Below are positions 9,712-18,802 of a stretch of DNA of 64,000 nucleotides, piece after piece. The notes under the pieces were generated by a model. That model made no database searches. It worked only from the letters and a program-made list of their open reading frames with translations, and was not told the origin of the DNA. The position numbers and the translations under genes were made by a program. Numbering within the stretch: the stretch's first letter is position 1; the number at the start of each line of letters is the position of its first letter. The DNA lies in NCBI GenBank assembly GCA_947575805.1, contig CANPOY010000009.1:1-64000 (forward strand). The letters run 5' to 3'. The stretch comes from an uncultured Lachnospiraceae bacterium. GTDB taxonomy: Bacteria; Bacillota; Clostridia; Lachnospirales; Lachnospiraceae.

Positions 9712-10125
9712 TCACAAAACCATAACCAGCGTCCCCGCACCGATCAGCAGACAACCGATCAAAGACTTGACCGTAAACTGCTCATGCAGGAATACAAATG
9801 CCAGAATCATTGTAATCACCACACTCAGCTTGTCTATAGGAGCCACCTTTGACACCTCGCCTACCTGAATGGCCCTGTAATAGCACAGCCAGGAGGCTCC
9901 GGTGGCGAGGCCTGACAGGATCAGAAACAACCAGCTTTTCCTGCTGATCTGACTTAATCCTCCCTGGGCATGGGTGAGAAAAACCATCCCCCAGGCAATG
10001 ACCACTACCACGACGGTTCTGATGGCCGTGGCAAGATTTGAGTTGACCCCCTCTATGCCCACTTTTGCCAGTATGGAAGTAAGCGCCGCAAAGCCCGCGG
10101 ACAGCAATGCCAATATCCACCACAT
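9712..10125 (-). CDS. Small EamA-family transporter
   Basis: 137 aa, ~4 TM helices, SILAKVGIEGVNSNLATAIRTVVV...VAPIDKLSVVITMILAFVFLHEQFT. Confidence 0.85.
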   Translation of the reverse strand: MWWILALLSAGFAALTSILAKVGIEGVNSNLATAIRTVVVVVIAWGMVFLTHAQGGLSQISRKSWLFLILSGLATGASWLCYYRAIQVGEVSKVAPIDKLSVVITMILAFVFLHEQFTVKSLIGCLLIGAGTLVMVL

Positions 10126-10137
10126 ATTTTGTTTCCC

Positions 10138-11406
10138 CTAATCCTTCTTTCCGAATGTCACCTTACTGAAATATTCCAGAATGCAGCTGCGCAGCAATGC
10201 CAGCGCTGCAGAGACAGCCGACTCCCTCACCTTGCCCCTGCTGCCGGAAAAGTGATATTTCTTCACCGTAACCTTTCCCTTGACGCTGCAGGCGATGTAT
10301 ACAAGTCCCACAGGCTTTTCTTCCGTTCCCCCGTCAGGGCCGGCCACCCCCGTCACTGCCACGGCTGCGTCTGCTTTCAGTGTAAGAGCCGCCCCCTTCG
10401 CCATCTCTTCCGCCGTCTGTTCGCTGACGGCGCCATATTTCTGAAGGGTGGACTTCTTCACCCCCAGGAATCTGCGTTTGGCCTTATTGGAGTAGGTAAT
10501 GACTCCCGCCTTATATACCTCGGAGGCTCCGGGCACATTTACCAGCCTGGCCGAAAGCAGACCTCCCGTACAGGATTCCGCGCAGGTGACCGTCAGGTCG
10601 TTTGCCTGTAAAAGATCAACCACTGATTTCTCCAGGCTGGTATCCTCCTCCGTGGAATAAACATCGTTTCCAAACCGGCTCTTCAGCTCCTTTACGACCG
10701 GCTTAATCAGCTTCATTGCTGCCTTCCGGTCTGTCGCAGCCGCCGTCACCCGGATATGGACCTCACCGGTTTTTGCATAGGTCGCTATGGTAGGATTGGT
10801 CTGGGCGTCAATCAGATCCTTCACCATGGTCTCCGCCCTGCTCTCCCCCACGCCGCAGATCTTCACGGTCTGGGAGCAGATAACCTGCGCCGTCAGTCCT
10901 GTCAGATAGGGCATAACGCTTTCCTCAAACATGGGACAAAGCTCGTTTGGCGGTCCGGGAAGCAGCACCACTTTTGTATTTTCCACCTCCAGGATAACGC
11001 CGGGGGCTGTGCCGTTATGGTTCTCCAGCACCATGCCGCCCTCCGGAAGCATGGCCTGCTTCCAGTTATTATCTGTAGGTTTCAGGCCCTTGGCTTCGAA
11101 ATAGCGTTTGATTGCCTTCCGGCTGGGCTCATGAAGCACCAGCTTCTTTCCGCAGACCTCCGCCGCCGTCTCCTTGGTCAGATCATCCTCCGTGGGCCCA
11201 AGCCCTCCTGAAAGCAGGATAACGTCCGAACGCCCCATTGCTTTCCTGAGCGCTGCTCCCAGACGCTCCCTGTTATCCCCCACCGTCGTCTGAAAATAAC
11301 AGGTCAGTCCCAATCCTGCGCATTTTTCCGCCAGATATGCGGCATTGGTATTGACGATATTTCCCAGCAGCAGCTCCGTTCCCACACTGATCAGTTCTAC
11401 TGTCAT
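10138..11406 (-). CDS. cinA: CinA-family protein
   Basis: MTVELISVGTELLLGNIVNTNAAYLAEK; GGLGPTEDDLTKE; C-terminal CAESCTGGLLSARLVNVPGAS. Confidence 0.96.
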   Translation of the reverse strand: MTVELISVGTELLLGNIVNTNAAYLAEKCAGLGLTCYFQTTVGDNRERLGAALRKAMGRSDVILLSGGLGPTEDDLTKETAAEVCGKKLVLHEPSRKAIKRYFEAKGLKPTDNNWKQAMLPEGGMVLENHNGTAPGVILEVENTKVVLLPGPPNELCPMFEESVMPYLTGLTAQVICSQTVKICGVGESRAETMVKDLIDAQTNPTIATYAKTGEVHIRVTAAATDRKAAMKLIKPVVKELKSRFGNDVYSTEEDTSLEKSVVDLLQANDLTVTCAESCTGGLLSARLVNVPGASEVYKAGVITYSNKAKRRFLGVKKSTLQKYGAVSEQTAEEMAKGAALTLKADAAVAVTGVAGPDGGTEEKPVGLVYIACSVKGKVTVKKYHFSGSRGKVRESAVSAALALLRSCILEYFSKVTFGKKD

Positions 11407-11413
11407 AATTCCC

Positions 11414-12007
11414 TCATTTCTGTTCTTTCATTACACCCTTGTTCTTCACCAGGTAATCCAAAAGTGAAATTACCGTCAATGCCAGGGCGATCCACATGAT
11501 AATGTCGGTAACAATCTGCACCTTGTGATATTTTACCCCCAGGTTGGCAATCATCAGGCAGACCATCACCATCTGAAAGGTAGTCTTGAACTTGCCCCAA
11601 TAGCTTGCGGCAATGACTACACGATTGTCCGCAGCAATCAGCCGGAAGCCGCTGATGATAAATTCCCGGCTGATAATAACAATTACCACCCAGGAAGGAA
11701 TCCGCCCCATCTCCGTCAGCGCAATCAGCGCGCCGCAGACCAGCAGCTTATCCGCCAGAGGATCCATAAACTTTCCGAAATTCGTTACCAGGTTATATTT
11801 CCGGGCAATCTTGCCGTCCGCCAGATCCGTCAGGCTGGCAATGATAAAGATCCCCAGGGCGATATAGTCCGCATAGGGGATGGCCCAGCCGAACACTGCC
11901 CGGAACCAGGCCCACTGGTGATAGCCTCCCAGCAGGAAAACCAGGAAAGGAAGAATTAAAATCACCCGAAAAACAGTCAGTTTGTTGGGCAGGTTCATTT
12001 TACTCAT
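11414..12007 (-). CDS. pgsA: CDP-diacylglycerol--glycerol-3-phosphate 3-phosphatidyltransferase
   Basis: LPNKLTVFRVILI; CDP-alcohol phosphotransferase signature DLADGKIARKYNLVTNFGKFMDPLADK. Confidence 0.95.
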   Translation of the reverse strand: MSKMNLPNKLTVFRVILILPFLVFLLGGYHQWAWFRAVFGWAIPYADYIALGIFIIASLTDLADGKIARKYNLVTNFGKFMDPLADKLLVCGALIALTEMGRIPSWVVIVIISREFIISGFRLIAADNRVVIAASYWGKFKTTFQMVMVCLMIANLGVKYHKVQIVTDIIMWIALALTVISLLDYLVKNKGVMKEQK

Positions 12008-13346
12008 GATATATTTCTCCTATCAGATCATATTCGTTATAGTCGGTGACAAGCACCTTTACAAAATCTCCGGTCATCAACTGAGCCGTAGTATTTAGGA
12101 ACAGATAGCCGTCCACTCCCGGCGCGTCCCTGTAAGTTCTGGTGACATATACATCCTCATCCGCCACCTTTCCCTCCACCATGACCTCCAGCACCTTACC
12201 CGTCATAGCTTCTGCTTTGTCAAAAGAAATTGCCTGCTGCAGTTCCATCAGTTCGTCCCTGCGGAAAGCTTTGACCTCTTCCGCTATCTGGTCCGGCATT
12301 TCGGCCGCAGCCGTATCCTCCTCCTGAGAATAAGGAAAAACCCCCAGCCTGTCAAATTCCATTTCGTTCACAAAACGATACAGTTCCTGGAAATCCTCCT
12401 CCGTCTCACCCGGGAAACCGCTGATCAGCGTTGTCCGCAGACAGATGTCAGGAATCCGCTCCCGGAGCTTCCCGATCTGCCGGCGCAGCTCCTCCTGATG
12501 GGTTCGCCTCCCCATACGCCTCAGCACACCGTCCGCGGCGTGCTGAATGGGAATATCCAGGTAATTGCATATCTTGGGCTCCCGGGCAATGGTCTCTGTC
12601 AGCTCTTCCGTAATCTCCTCGGGATAGCAGTACAGAATCCGGATCCAATGGATCCCTTCGATCCCTGCCAGCCCCTTAAGCAGCTTCGGCAGCGCCTTTT
12701 CCCCATAGAGATCCACGCCGTAAAGCGTGGTCTCCTGGGCCACCAGGATCAGCTCACGGACCCCCTGCCCCGCCAGCCTTTCCGCCTGGGCAGTAAGATC
12801 CTCCATGGGCACGCTGCGGTATTGTCCCCGCACTTTTGGTATGACGCAGTAGGTGCAATGCTTATTGCAGCCCTCCGCAATCTTCAGATAGGCAAAATGC
12901 CCTCCCGTAGTCAACACCCTGTCCCGCAGAGCGGCAGGCTTCTCATCCAGCTCCCGGTAATGATTCCTGCCCTTTCCCTCCAGGGCTTCCCCGATGGCCT
13001 CCGCGATCTCTTCAATGGCGGCGGTGCCCACGATGGCATCCACCTGGGGGATCTCCTTCTGAATCTCCTCCCGGTAGCGCTGGGCCAGGCAGCCGGCGGC
13101 AATCAGAACCCTGATCTTTCCCGAATCTTTTAGCTCCGCCATCTCCAGAAGGGTATTGATGCTTTCCTCCTTGGCATCGCCGATAAAGCAGCAGGTGTTG
13201 ACCACCACAATATCCGCTTCCGCCTCGTCGTCGGTAAAGGAATAGCCCTCACGGCCAAGCAGCCCCAGCATCATTTCCGTGTCCACCAGGTTCTTGTCGC
13301 AGCCTAAGGAAATAAACAATATCTTCATATAACTCCTGTCTGTCAA
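12000..13346 (-). CDS. rimO: Ribosomal protein S12 methylthiotransferase RimO
   Basis: ISLGCDKNLVDTEMMLGLL; radical SAM motif CNKHCTYCVIP; TRAM domain at C-terminus. Confidence 0.96.
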   Translation of the reverse strand: MTDRSYMKILFISLGCDKNLVDTEMMLGLLGREGYSFTDDEAEADIVVVNTCCFIGDAKEESINTLLEMAELKDSGKIRVLIAAGCLAQRYREEIQKEIPQVDAIVGTAAIEEIAEAIGEALEGKGRNHYRELDEKPAALRDRVLTTGGHFAYLKIAEGCNKHCTYCVIPKVRGQYRSVPMEDLTAQAERLAGQGVRELILVAQETTLYGVDLYGEKALPKLLKGLAGIEGIHWIRILYCYPEEITEELTETIAREPKICNYLDIPIQHAADGVLRRMGRRTHQEELRRQIGKLRERIPDICLRTTLISGFPGETEEDFQELYRFVNEMEFDRLGVFPYSQEEDTAAAEMPDQIAEEVKAFRRDELMELQQAISFDKAEAMTGKVLEVMVEGKVADEDVYVTRTYRDAPGVDGYLFLNTTAQLMTGDFVKVLVTDYNEYDLIGEIYHE

Positions 13347-13378
13347 AATGAGTCCCGCTCCTGCGGGATGCAGCCTGA

Positions 13379-13430
13379 CAAAAAAGCTGCTGCAAAATAC
13401 AGAATCGGAAGATCGTTATTTTGCAACAGC
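13379..13430 (-). terminator. Intrinsic terminator after rpoZ
   Basis: Minus-strand GCTGTTGCAAAATA...TATTTTGCAGCAGC followed by TTTTTTG. Confidence 0.8.
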
Positions 13431-13440
13431 CCCTCTTTCC

Positions 13441-13674
13441 TTATTCTTCGTCACCAAGTATCTTGATCTGACTCTGGTTCAGTTCCTCTATCGCAACGGA
13501 AAGAGGCTTCTTATCCTTGCCCTCCACCAGAGGATCCTCCCCGGCGATAATCTGTCTTGCACGCTTGGAGGTAGCCATTACGATGGAATACCGGCTGTTT
13601 ACCACCGGCGCTTCCCCCTGCTCGACCTCGCTGTTTACTACTTTCATTAAATCGGAATAAGATGGATGTAACAT
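13441..13674 (-). CDS. rpoZ: DNA-directed RNA polymerase omega subunit
   Basis: NSRYSIVMATSKRARQIIAG; adjacent to gmk. Confidence 0.92.
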   Translation of the reverse strand: MLHPSYSDLMKVVNSEVEQGEAPVVNSRYSIVMATSKRARQIIAGEDPLVEGKDKKPLSVAIEELNQSQIKILGDEE

Positions 13675-14312
13675 TATGAATTTGCTCCTTTCGCGAAACC
13701 CTTCAGTTCCTCTCTGATTTCCTTGATAAACTCCTGCCTTCTGACAGGTGCCCTGCGGGCGGCGTCCACCACACGGTGAATCTCCTCCACACAGGCCTCC
13801 AGGTCATCATTGACCACTATATAATCATAGGCATTCACGCCTTCTGATTCCTCTGCCGCACGGGCCAGCCTCCTGGCGATCACCTCCGGCTCTTCTGTGC
13901 CTCTCCCCTCCAGCCTGCGCTTTAACTCCTGCACGCTGGGCGGCGTCACAAAGATCAGCAGGCTTTCGGGAAATTTCTCCTTGATCTTCAGCGCTCCCTG
14001 AATCTCTATTTCCAGGATCACATTCTTCCCCGCCGCCAACTGCTCTTCCACATAAGCCCGGGGGGTTCCGTAATAATTTCCGCAGTACAGGGCATATTCG
14101 ATCAACCCGTTTTGAACAATCGTCTCCTCAAACTTTTCCCTTGTGGAGAAGAAATATTCCACGCCGTCCCTCTCACCTTTTCTGGGCTCCCTGGTGGTCA
14201 TGGAAATGGAGAGAGCATAATCATCGTATTTCTGTATAAGCTTCTTTACCACAGTTCCCTTGCCCGCTCCGGAAAATCCGGACAGGACAATCAGAATTCC
14301 CTTTTGTTCCAT
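13674..14312 (-). CDS. gmk: Guanylate kinase
   Basis: GILIVLSGFSGAGKGTVVKKL; TTREPRKGERDGVEYFF; start set at MEQKG. Confidence 0.96.
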   Translation of the reverse strand: MEQKGILIVLSGFSGAGKGTVVKKLIQKYDDYALSISMTTREPRKGERDGVEYFFSTREKFEETIVQNGLIEYALYCGNYYGTPRAYVEEQLAAGKNVILEIEIQGALKIKEKFPESLLIFVTPPSVQELKRRLEGRGTEEPEVIARRLARAAEESEGVNAYDYIVVNDDLEACVEEIHRVVDAARRAPVRRQEFIKEIREELKGFAKGANS

Positions 14313-14353
14313 ATCTCCTCGCATTCCGTGCCTAAACCGGCACAAATCTTCTG

Positions 14354-14632
14354 CTAATATTCATTTCCCTCTTCATCCGCCTGCTGTACTCCGTCTCCCT
14401 GACCCGTCTGGACACGGCCCGCGATGGTCTCCGGCAAAAGCGCCGACAGCACTACCTGACTGTTTTCCATGACCAGAACAGACTTGGTCTTGCGTCCCTG
14501 GGTGGCGTCAATAGCCATGCCCTTCTCCTTTGCCCCCTGCACCATGCGCTTCACCGGCGCAGACTCCGGACTGACTATGGCAATGATCTTCGCGGTATTT
14601 ACGATATTGCCGAATCCGATATGAATCAGCAT
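14354..14632 (-). CDS. remA: RemA-like DUF370 regulator
   Basis: MLIHIGFGNIVNTAKIIAIVSPESAPVKRM; located between gmk and yicC. Confidence 0.9.
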   Translation of the reverse strand: MLIHIGFGNIVNTAKIIAIVSPESAPVKRMVQGAKEKGMAIDATQGRKTKSVLVMENSQVVLSALLPETIAGRVQTGQGDGVQQADEEGNEY

Positions 14633-14670
14633 ATGCCGCCCTCCTTCGCCACACGCCGGCATGGCGGTGG

Positions 14671-15549
14671 TTACTCAATATTCTGAATCTGCTCCCTTAC
14701 CTTCTCGATCTCCGTCTTCAGCTCTATGGCACAATTGGATATTTCCAGATCGTTGGCCTTCGACAGCGTGGTATTTGCCTCCCGGTTCATCTCCTGGGCT
14801 ATGAAATCAAGCTTGCGGCCAATGGAGCCTCCCTCCAGCAGGGACGCCCGGGTTGTCTCGATATGGCTGCGAAGCCTTACAATCTCCTCGTCAACACAGA
14901 TTTTATCCGCAAAGATCGTAACCTCCGTCAAAATCCGGCCCTCGTCCATGGTGTTGTCGCCCAGAAGCTCCTTTACCTTATCCTCCAGCTTGCGACGGTA
15001 GTCAGCCACCAGCCGGGGCGAGCGCTCCGAGATGAAGTCCGCCAGCCTTGACATGCCGTCCAGCTTTTCCAGCAGATCCGCTTTCAGGTGCTCTCCCTCC
15101 GTAACCCGGCTCTCCACAAACATTTTGGCGGCGCCGTCCACAGCCTTCTGCAGCTCTTTCCAAAGCTCCTCCGCATCCGTTCCCGCCTCTTCCATCGTCA
15201 GGACCTCAGGGTATCTGGAGAGAGACGACACACTGACATCATTGGCCAGGCCGAACTCCTCCGCCATCTGCTTCAGGTAAAGGAAGTACTCCGCTGCCAG
15301 CTCTTTGTTGTATCGAACCTTACATGTCTGCTCCGAAAGGTCTTCATAAGAAACAAACACATCCACCTTACCTCTGGAAATATACTTTTTCAATTCGCCC
15401 CGGACGGCGGACTCAAAATAATTGAGTGACTTGGGCATCTTAATCGTCACATCCAGATACCGGTGGTTGACGGCCTTGATTTCAACCGTAAATTTTCTGC
15501 TGTTCTCCGAGACCTCGCATCTGCCGAAGCCGGTCATGCTCTTAATCAT
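14671..15549 (-). CDS. YicC-family endoribonuclease
   Basis: MIKSMTGFGRCEV...EIKAVNHRYLDV; C-terminal GRKLDFIAQEMNREANTTLSKAND. Confidence 0.93.
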   Translation of the reverse strand: MIKSMTGFGRCEVSENSRKFTVEIKAVNHRYLDVTIKMPKSLNYFESAVRGELKKYISRGKVDVFVSYEDLSEQTCKVRYNKELAAEYFLYLKQMAEEFGLANDVSVSSLSRYPEVLTMEEAGTDAEELWKELQKAVDGAAKMFVESRVTEGEHLKADLLEKLDGMSRLADFISERSPRLVADYRRKLEDKVKELLGDNTMDEGRILTEVTIFADKICVDEEIVRLRSHIETTRASLLEGGSIGRKLDFIAQEMNREANTTLSKANDLEISNCAIELKTEIEKVREQIQNIE

Positions 15550-15747
15550 CCGTATCTCCCGTCTTATTTCCAGACGGCGGTCCGCCGCCTGGAACCTGGT
15601 TTTTGCTCTGCAACCTCCGAAAAACAAATGTCTGCTTTGCAGTTGCTTGTTTTTCCTCTGCACCTTTACATTATAGAATAAGTTTGGGGACGCGTCAAGA
15701 GTCGGCGGACGCAGGACACAGTTGACCGGACGCGCAATATACCGGCT

Positions 15748-16788
15748 TTATATCCAGGAAGACGAAGCAGGCTGCGCTCCCTGGGGCGGCCCGGGCAATA
15801 CAGGGGAATGGTCCCGGTCGCCCTTGTCGCAATCAACAACCCGCACCTTTCCCTTGTCATAATCGCTTTGGGAACACAGATATGCAGTACTCAATCCGTT
15901 ATAAGAGAAAATTCCCTTCCCGCTTAAAACGGTTTCCCCGCGAAATACCTTGCATCCGCTGTCCACACGTTTTATCTGTGCATTGGATTCCTGCCGGGCA
16001 ATATCATTTCCCTGCCCGGACACACCGCGGTCAAAGCTTCCGGCTGCACTGCCCGCCCCCGCGGAATCCGCTCCCCGGGTAATCAACTTCAACACCAGGA
16101 ATATCACTGCCAATATCACCGCAAACAGAAACAGCGGAATTATATTTTCCAGAAATAAGAGCACCAGCGGGGCAGCTCCAAAGCAAAAGAGCGCCGACAG
16201 CAGAATATATTTTAAAAGCAGGCCGGCCCTTGAAAAAGCAGTGAAAATAAAGATAATCACCGACATAATGACGCCGGCTGCCACCAGCGCCGTCATCAGA
16301 GAATAAATATCCTCCATTCCCAGCCTCTGCAGAAAACCCTGGAAGGAAACCGCCTGTTCTTCCGTAAGGGGTATGGCACCACTGCTCAAACGCTCAAGGT
16401 ATACCACCGAGCCTCCGATTCCTGCCGCCAGCACAATCAGGACCGACATGATTATGCGGCGCGCAATTCCCACATACCTGTAAAAACAAACAAAACAGGC
16501 AAGGAAGGCAGCCGCCAGCGCTATGCCCTCGATGACAGCAGCAGGGCTTACATAGAAAATACCTGCGGTTCCTTTTGTAAACAGCTGCTCAAAAGAAAAA
16601 ATACCGCTTTCCCCCACAATAGCGGCCTGGTCAGCATACCCGCCCCCCGCGATAAAGAGAATCCATCCCACAACCACTGCAGTCACACAGGTAATGTCGG
16701 CCGCCAGAAAGGCCAGAACCCCGACCGCTTCCGGGATACTGTCTGCCTGAAATTTCATCTGTATCTTTTCCTTTAATCGTTGAAACAT
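15748..16788 (-). CDS. Hypothetical multi-pass membrane protein
   Basis: Six or more hydrophobic segments followed by a soluble C-terminal tail; no recognised family. Confidence 0.55.
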   Translation of the reverse strand: MFQRLKEKIQMKFQADSIPEAVGVLAFLAADITCVTAVVVGWILFIAGGGYADQAAIVGESGIFSFEQLFTKGTAGIFYVSPAAVIEGIALAAAFLACFVCFYRYVGIARRIIMSVLIVLAAGIGGSVVYLERLSSGAIPLTEEQAVSFQGFLQRLGMEDIYSLMTALVAAGVIMSVIIFIFTAFSRAGLLLKYILLSALFCFGAAPLVLLFLENIIPLFLFAVILAVIFLVLKLITRGADSAGAGSAAGSFDRGVSGQGNDIARQESNAQIKRVDSGCKVFRGETVLSGKGIFSYNGLSTAYLCSQSDYDKGKVRVVDCDKGDRDHSPVLPGPPQGAQPASSSWI

Positions 16789-16975
16789 AGTATATTCCTC
16801 CAAAGTTAATTATCTGTCAACAGGCTTTTCAGGTATTCTACCATTTCCGGCAGCTTTCATCAATAGCTTTTCCCTGCAGGCTTCCGCCCATTGCTTTTTC
16901 AACTTAACTCTGGTAGACTGTGAAAACAGAGGTGGTGAAAACCTGCCGCATCACATTATAAAAAGGAGAAATACC

Positions 16976-18712
16976 ATGGCATTTGACGGCATTACCATAG
17001 CAAATGTAGTAAGCGAACTAAAACGGGAGCTGACCGGCGGACGGCTTGCAAAAATTGCCCAGCCGGAGGAGGACGAGCTTCTCCTGACAATCAAACTGCC
17101 GTCAGGACAGCGGAAGCTGCTGATCTCTGCCGGTGCCTCCCTGCCCTTGATCTACCTGACGGAGACCGGGAAGCCAAGCCCCATGACCGCGCCCAATTTC
17201 TGTATGCTGTTGAGAAAGCACCTGCAGAACGGCCGCATCATCGACATTTCACAGCCGGGCCTGGAACGCATCGTGCGTATCCGGATTGAGCATCTGGATG
17301 AAATGGGCGACCTGCGCCGCAAGACCCTTGTGGTGGAAATCATGGGCAAGCACAGCAACATTATTTTCTGCGACGAGGACAACATAATCATCGACAGTAT
17401 CAAGCGGATTTCCGCAGCCGTCAGCTCCCTGCGTGAGGTTCTGCCGGGGAAACCGTACTTCGTGGCCCAGACTCAGGACAAGCTGGATGCCCTGACCGTG
17501 GATTTCGATGCCTTCCACCAGGCCGTCTCCTCCAGGCCCCAACCGATCTTCAAGGCCCTTTATGGCTGCTTTGCCGGAATTTCACCTGTTCTGGCCCAGG
17601 AGCTCTGCCATGAGGCGGGGCTAGACGGCGATGTCCCGGCGGCGGCACTGGAAGACCATGCTTATCAGGCGCTTTTCAGGGCATTGTCCGATATGGTCAA
17701 TGCCGTTTTGGAAGAACGCTTCACCCCCAATATCGCTTATACCGGCGGCCGCCCCGTGGAATTCTGCGCGCTGCCCTTAAAAATGTACGACCATACCGTT
17801 ACCTTTGAAACCATGTCAGGGCTTCTGGAAACTTATTACGCGGAAAAGGAAACCGTCACCCGCATCCGCCAGAAATCCTCCGACCTGCGGCATATCGTCC
17901 AGACCGCACTGGAACGCAGCGTCAGGAAATATGACCTGCAGCTCCGCCAGATGCAGGACACGGAAAAGAGGGATACCTTTCGTATCTATGGCGAGCTCTT
18001 AAACACTTACGGCTATGGTGCGGAGCCCGGAGCAAAATCTCTGGAGGCACTCAATTATTATACCAATGAGACGGTAAACATACCTCTGGACCCGACCCTC
18101 AGTACCACGGAAAACGCTGCCAAATACTTTGAGAAGTATAATAAATTAAAGCGTACCTATGAGGCTTTGTCACAGTTGACCATAGAAGTCAAATCCGAGA
18201 TTGACCACCTGGAGTCCATTGCCAATTCCCTGGATATTGCCTTACGAGAGGAAGATCTGACCGAAATCAGGGAAGAGCTCACGGAGAGCGGATATATCCG
18301 CAGGAAGAGCGGCACCGGGAAAAAACGAGCCGTAAGCAAACCCCTCCACTATATCAGCAGTGACGGCTTTCATATGTACGTGGGAAAAAATAATTTCCAG
18401 AACGACGAACTTACCTTCAAAGTCGCCACCGGCAACGACTGGTGGTTCCACGCCAAGAAAATCCCCGGCTCCCACGTGATCGTCAGGCTGGAGGGTGCGG
18501 AGGAGCTGCCCGACCGCACCTTTGAGGAGGCGGCGCGGCTGGCGGCCTATTACTCCAAGGGACGCGCCCAGGAAAAGGTAGAGATTGATTATATCCAAAA
18601 AAAGCATGTAAAAAAGCCGGCCGGCGCAAAGCCCGGCTTCGTGGTCTATTATACAAATTTCTCCATGAGCATCGGAAGCGACATCTCCGGCATCCGGCTT
18701 GTATCGGACTGA
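16976..18712 (+). CDS. rqcH: NFACT-family ribosome quality control factor RqcH
   Basis: MAFDGITIANVVSELKRELTGGRLAKIAQP; C-terminal NFACT-R region NDWWFHAKKIPGSHVIVR; strong RBS. Confidence 0.93.
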   Translation: MAFDGITIANVVSELKRELTGGRLAKIAQPEEDELLLTIKLPSGQRKLLISAGASLPLIYLTETGKPSPMTAPNFCMLLRKHLQNGRIIDISQPGLERIVRIRIEHLDEMGDLRRKTLVVEIMGKHSNIIFCDEDNIIIDSIKRISAAVSSLREVLPGKPYFVAQTQDKLDALTVDFDAFHQAVSSRPQPIFKALYGCFAGISPVLAQELCHEAGLDGDVPAAALEDHAYQALFRALSDMVNAVLEERFTPNIAYTGGRPVEFCALPLKMYDHTVTFETMSGLLETYYAEKETVTRIRQKSSDLRHIVQTALERSVRKYDLQLRQMQDTEKRDTFRIYGELLNTYGYGAEPGAKSLEALNYYTNETVNIPLDPTLSTTENAAKYFEKYNKLKRTYEALSQLTIEVKSEIDHLESIANSLDIALREEDLTEIREELTESGYIRRKSGTGKKRAVSKPLHYISSDGFHMYVGKNNFQNDELTFKVATGNDWWFHAKKIPGSHVIVRLEGAEELPDRTFEEAARLAAYYSKGRAQEKVEIDYIQKKHVKKPAGAKPGFVVYYTNFSMSIGSDISGIRLVSD

Positions 18713-18759
18713 ATTCCATAATCCGACACGTTTCCCCTTTTCGGATACAGTCAGAAAGC

Positions 18760-18802
18760 AACAGCCCATGCTTTGACCATATCGGTCAAAGTATGGGCTG
18801 TT
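18760..18802. terminator. Bidirectional terminator-like hairpin between convergent rqcH and recJ
   Basis: aacagcccatgctttgacc-atat-cggtcaaagtatgggctgtt, ~18-bp stem between converging genes. Confidence 0.75.
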
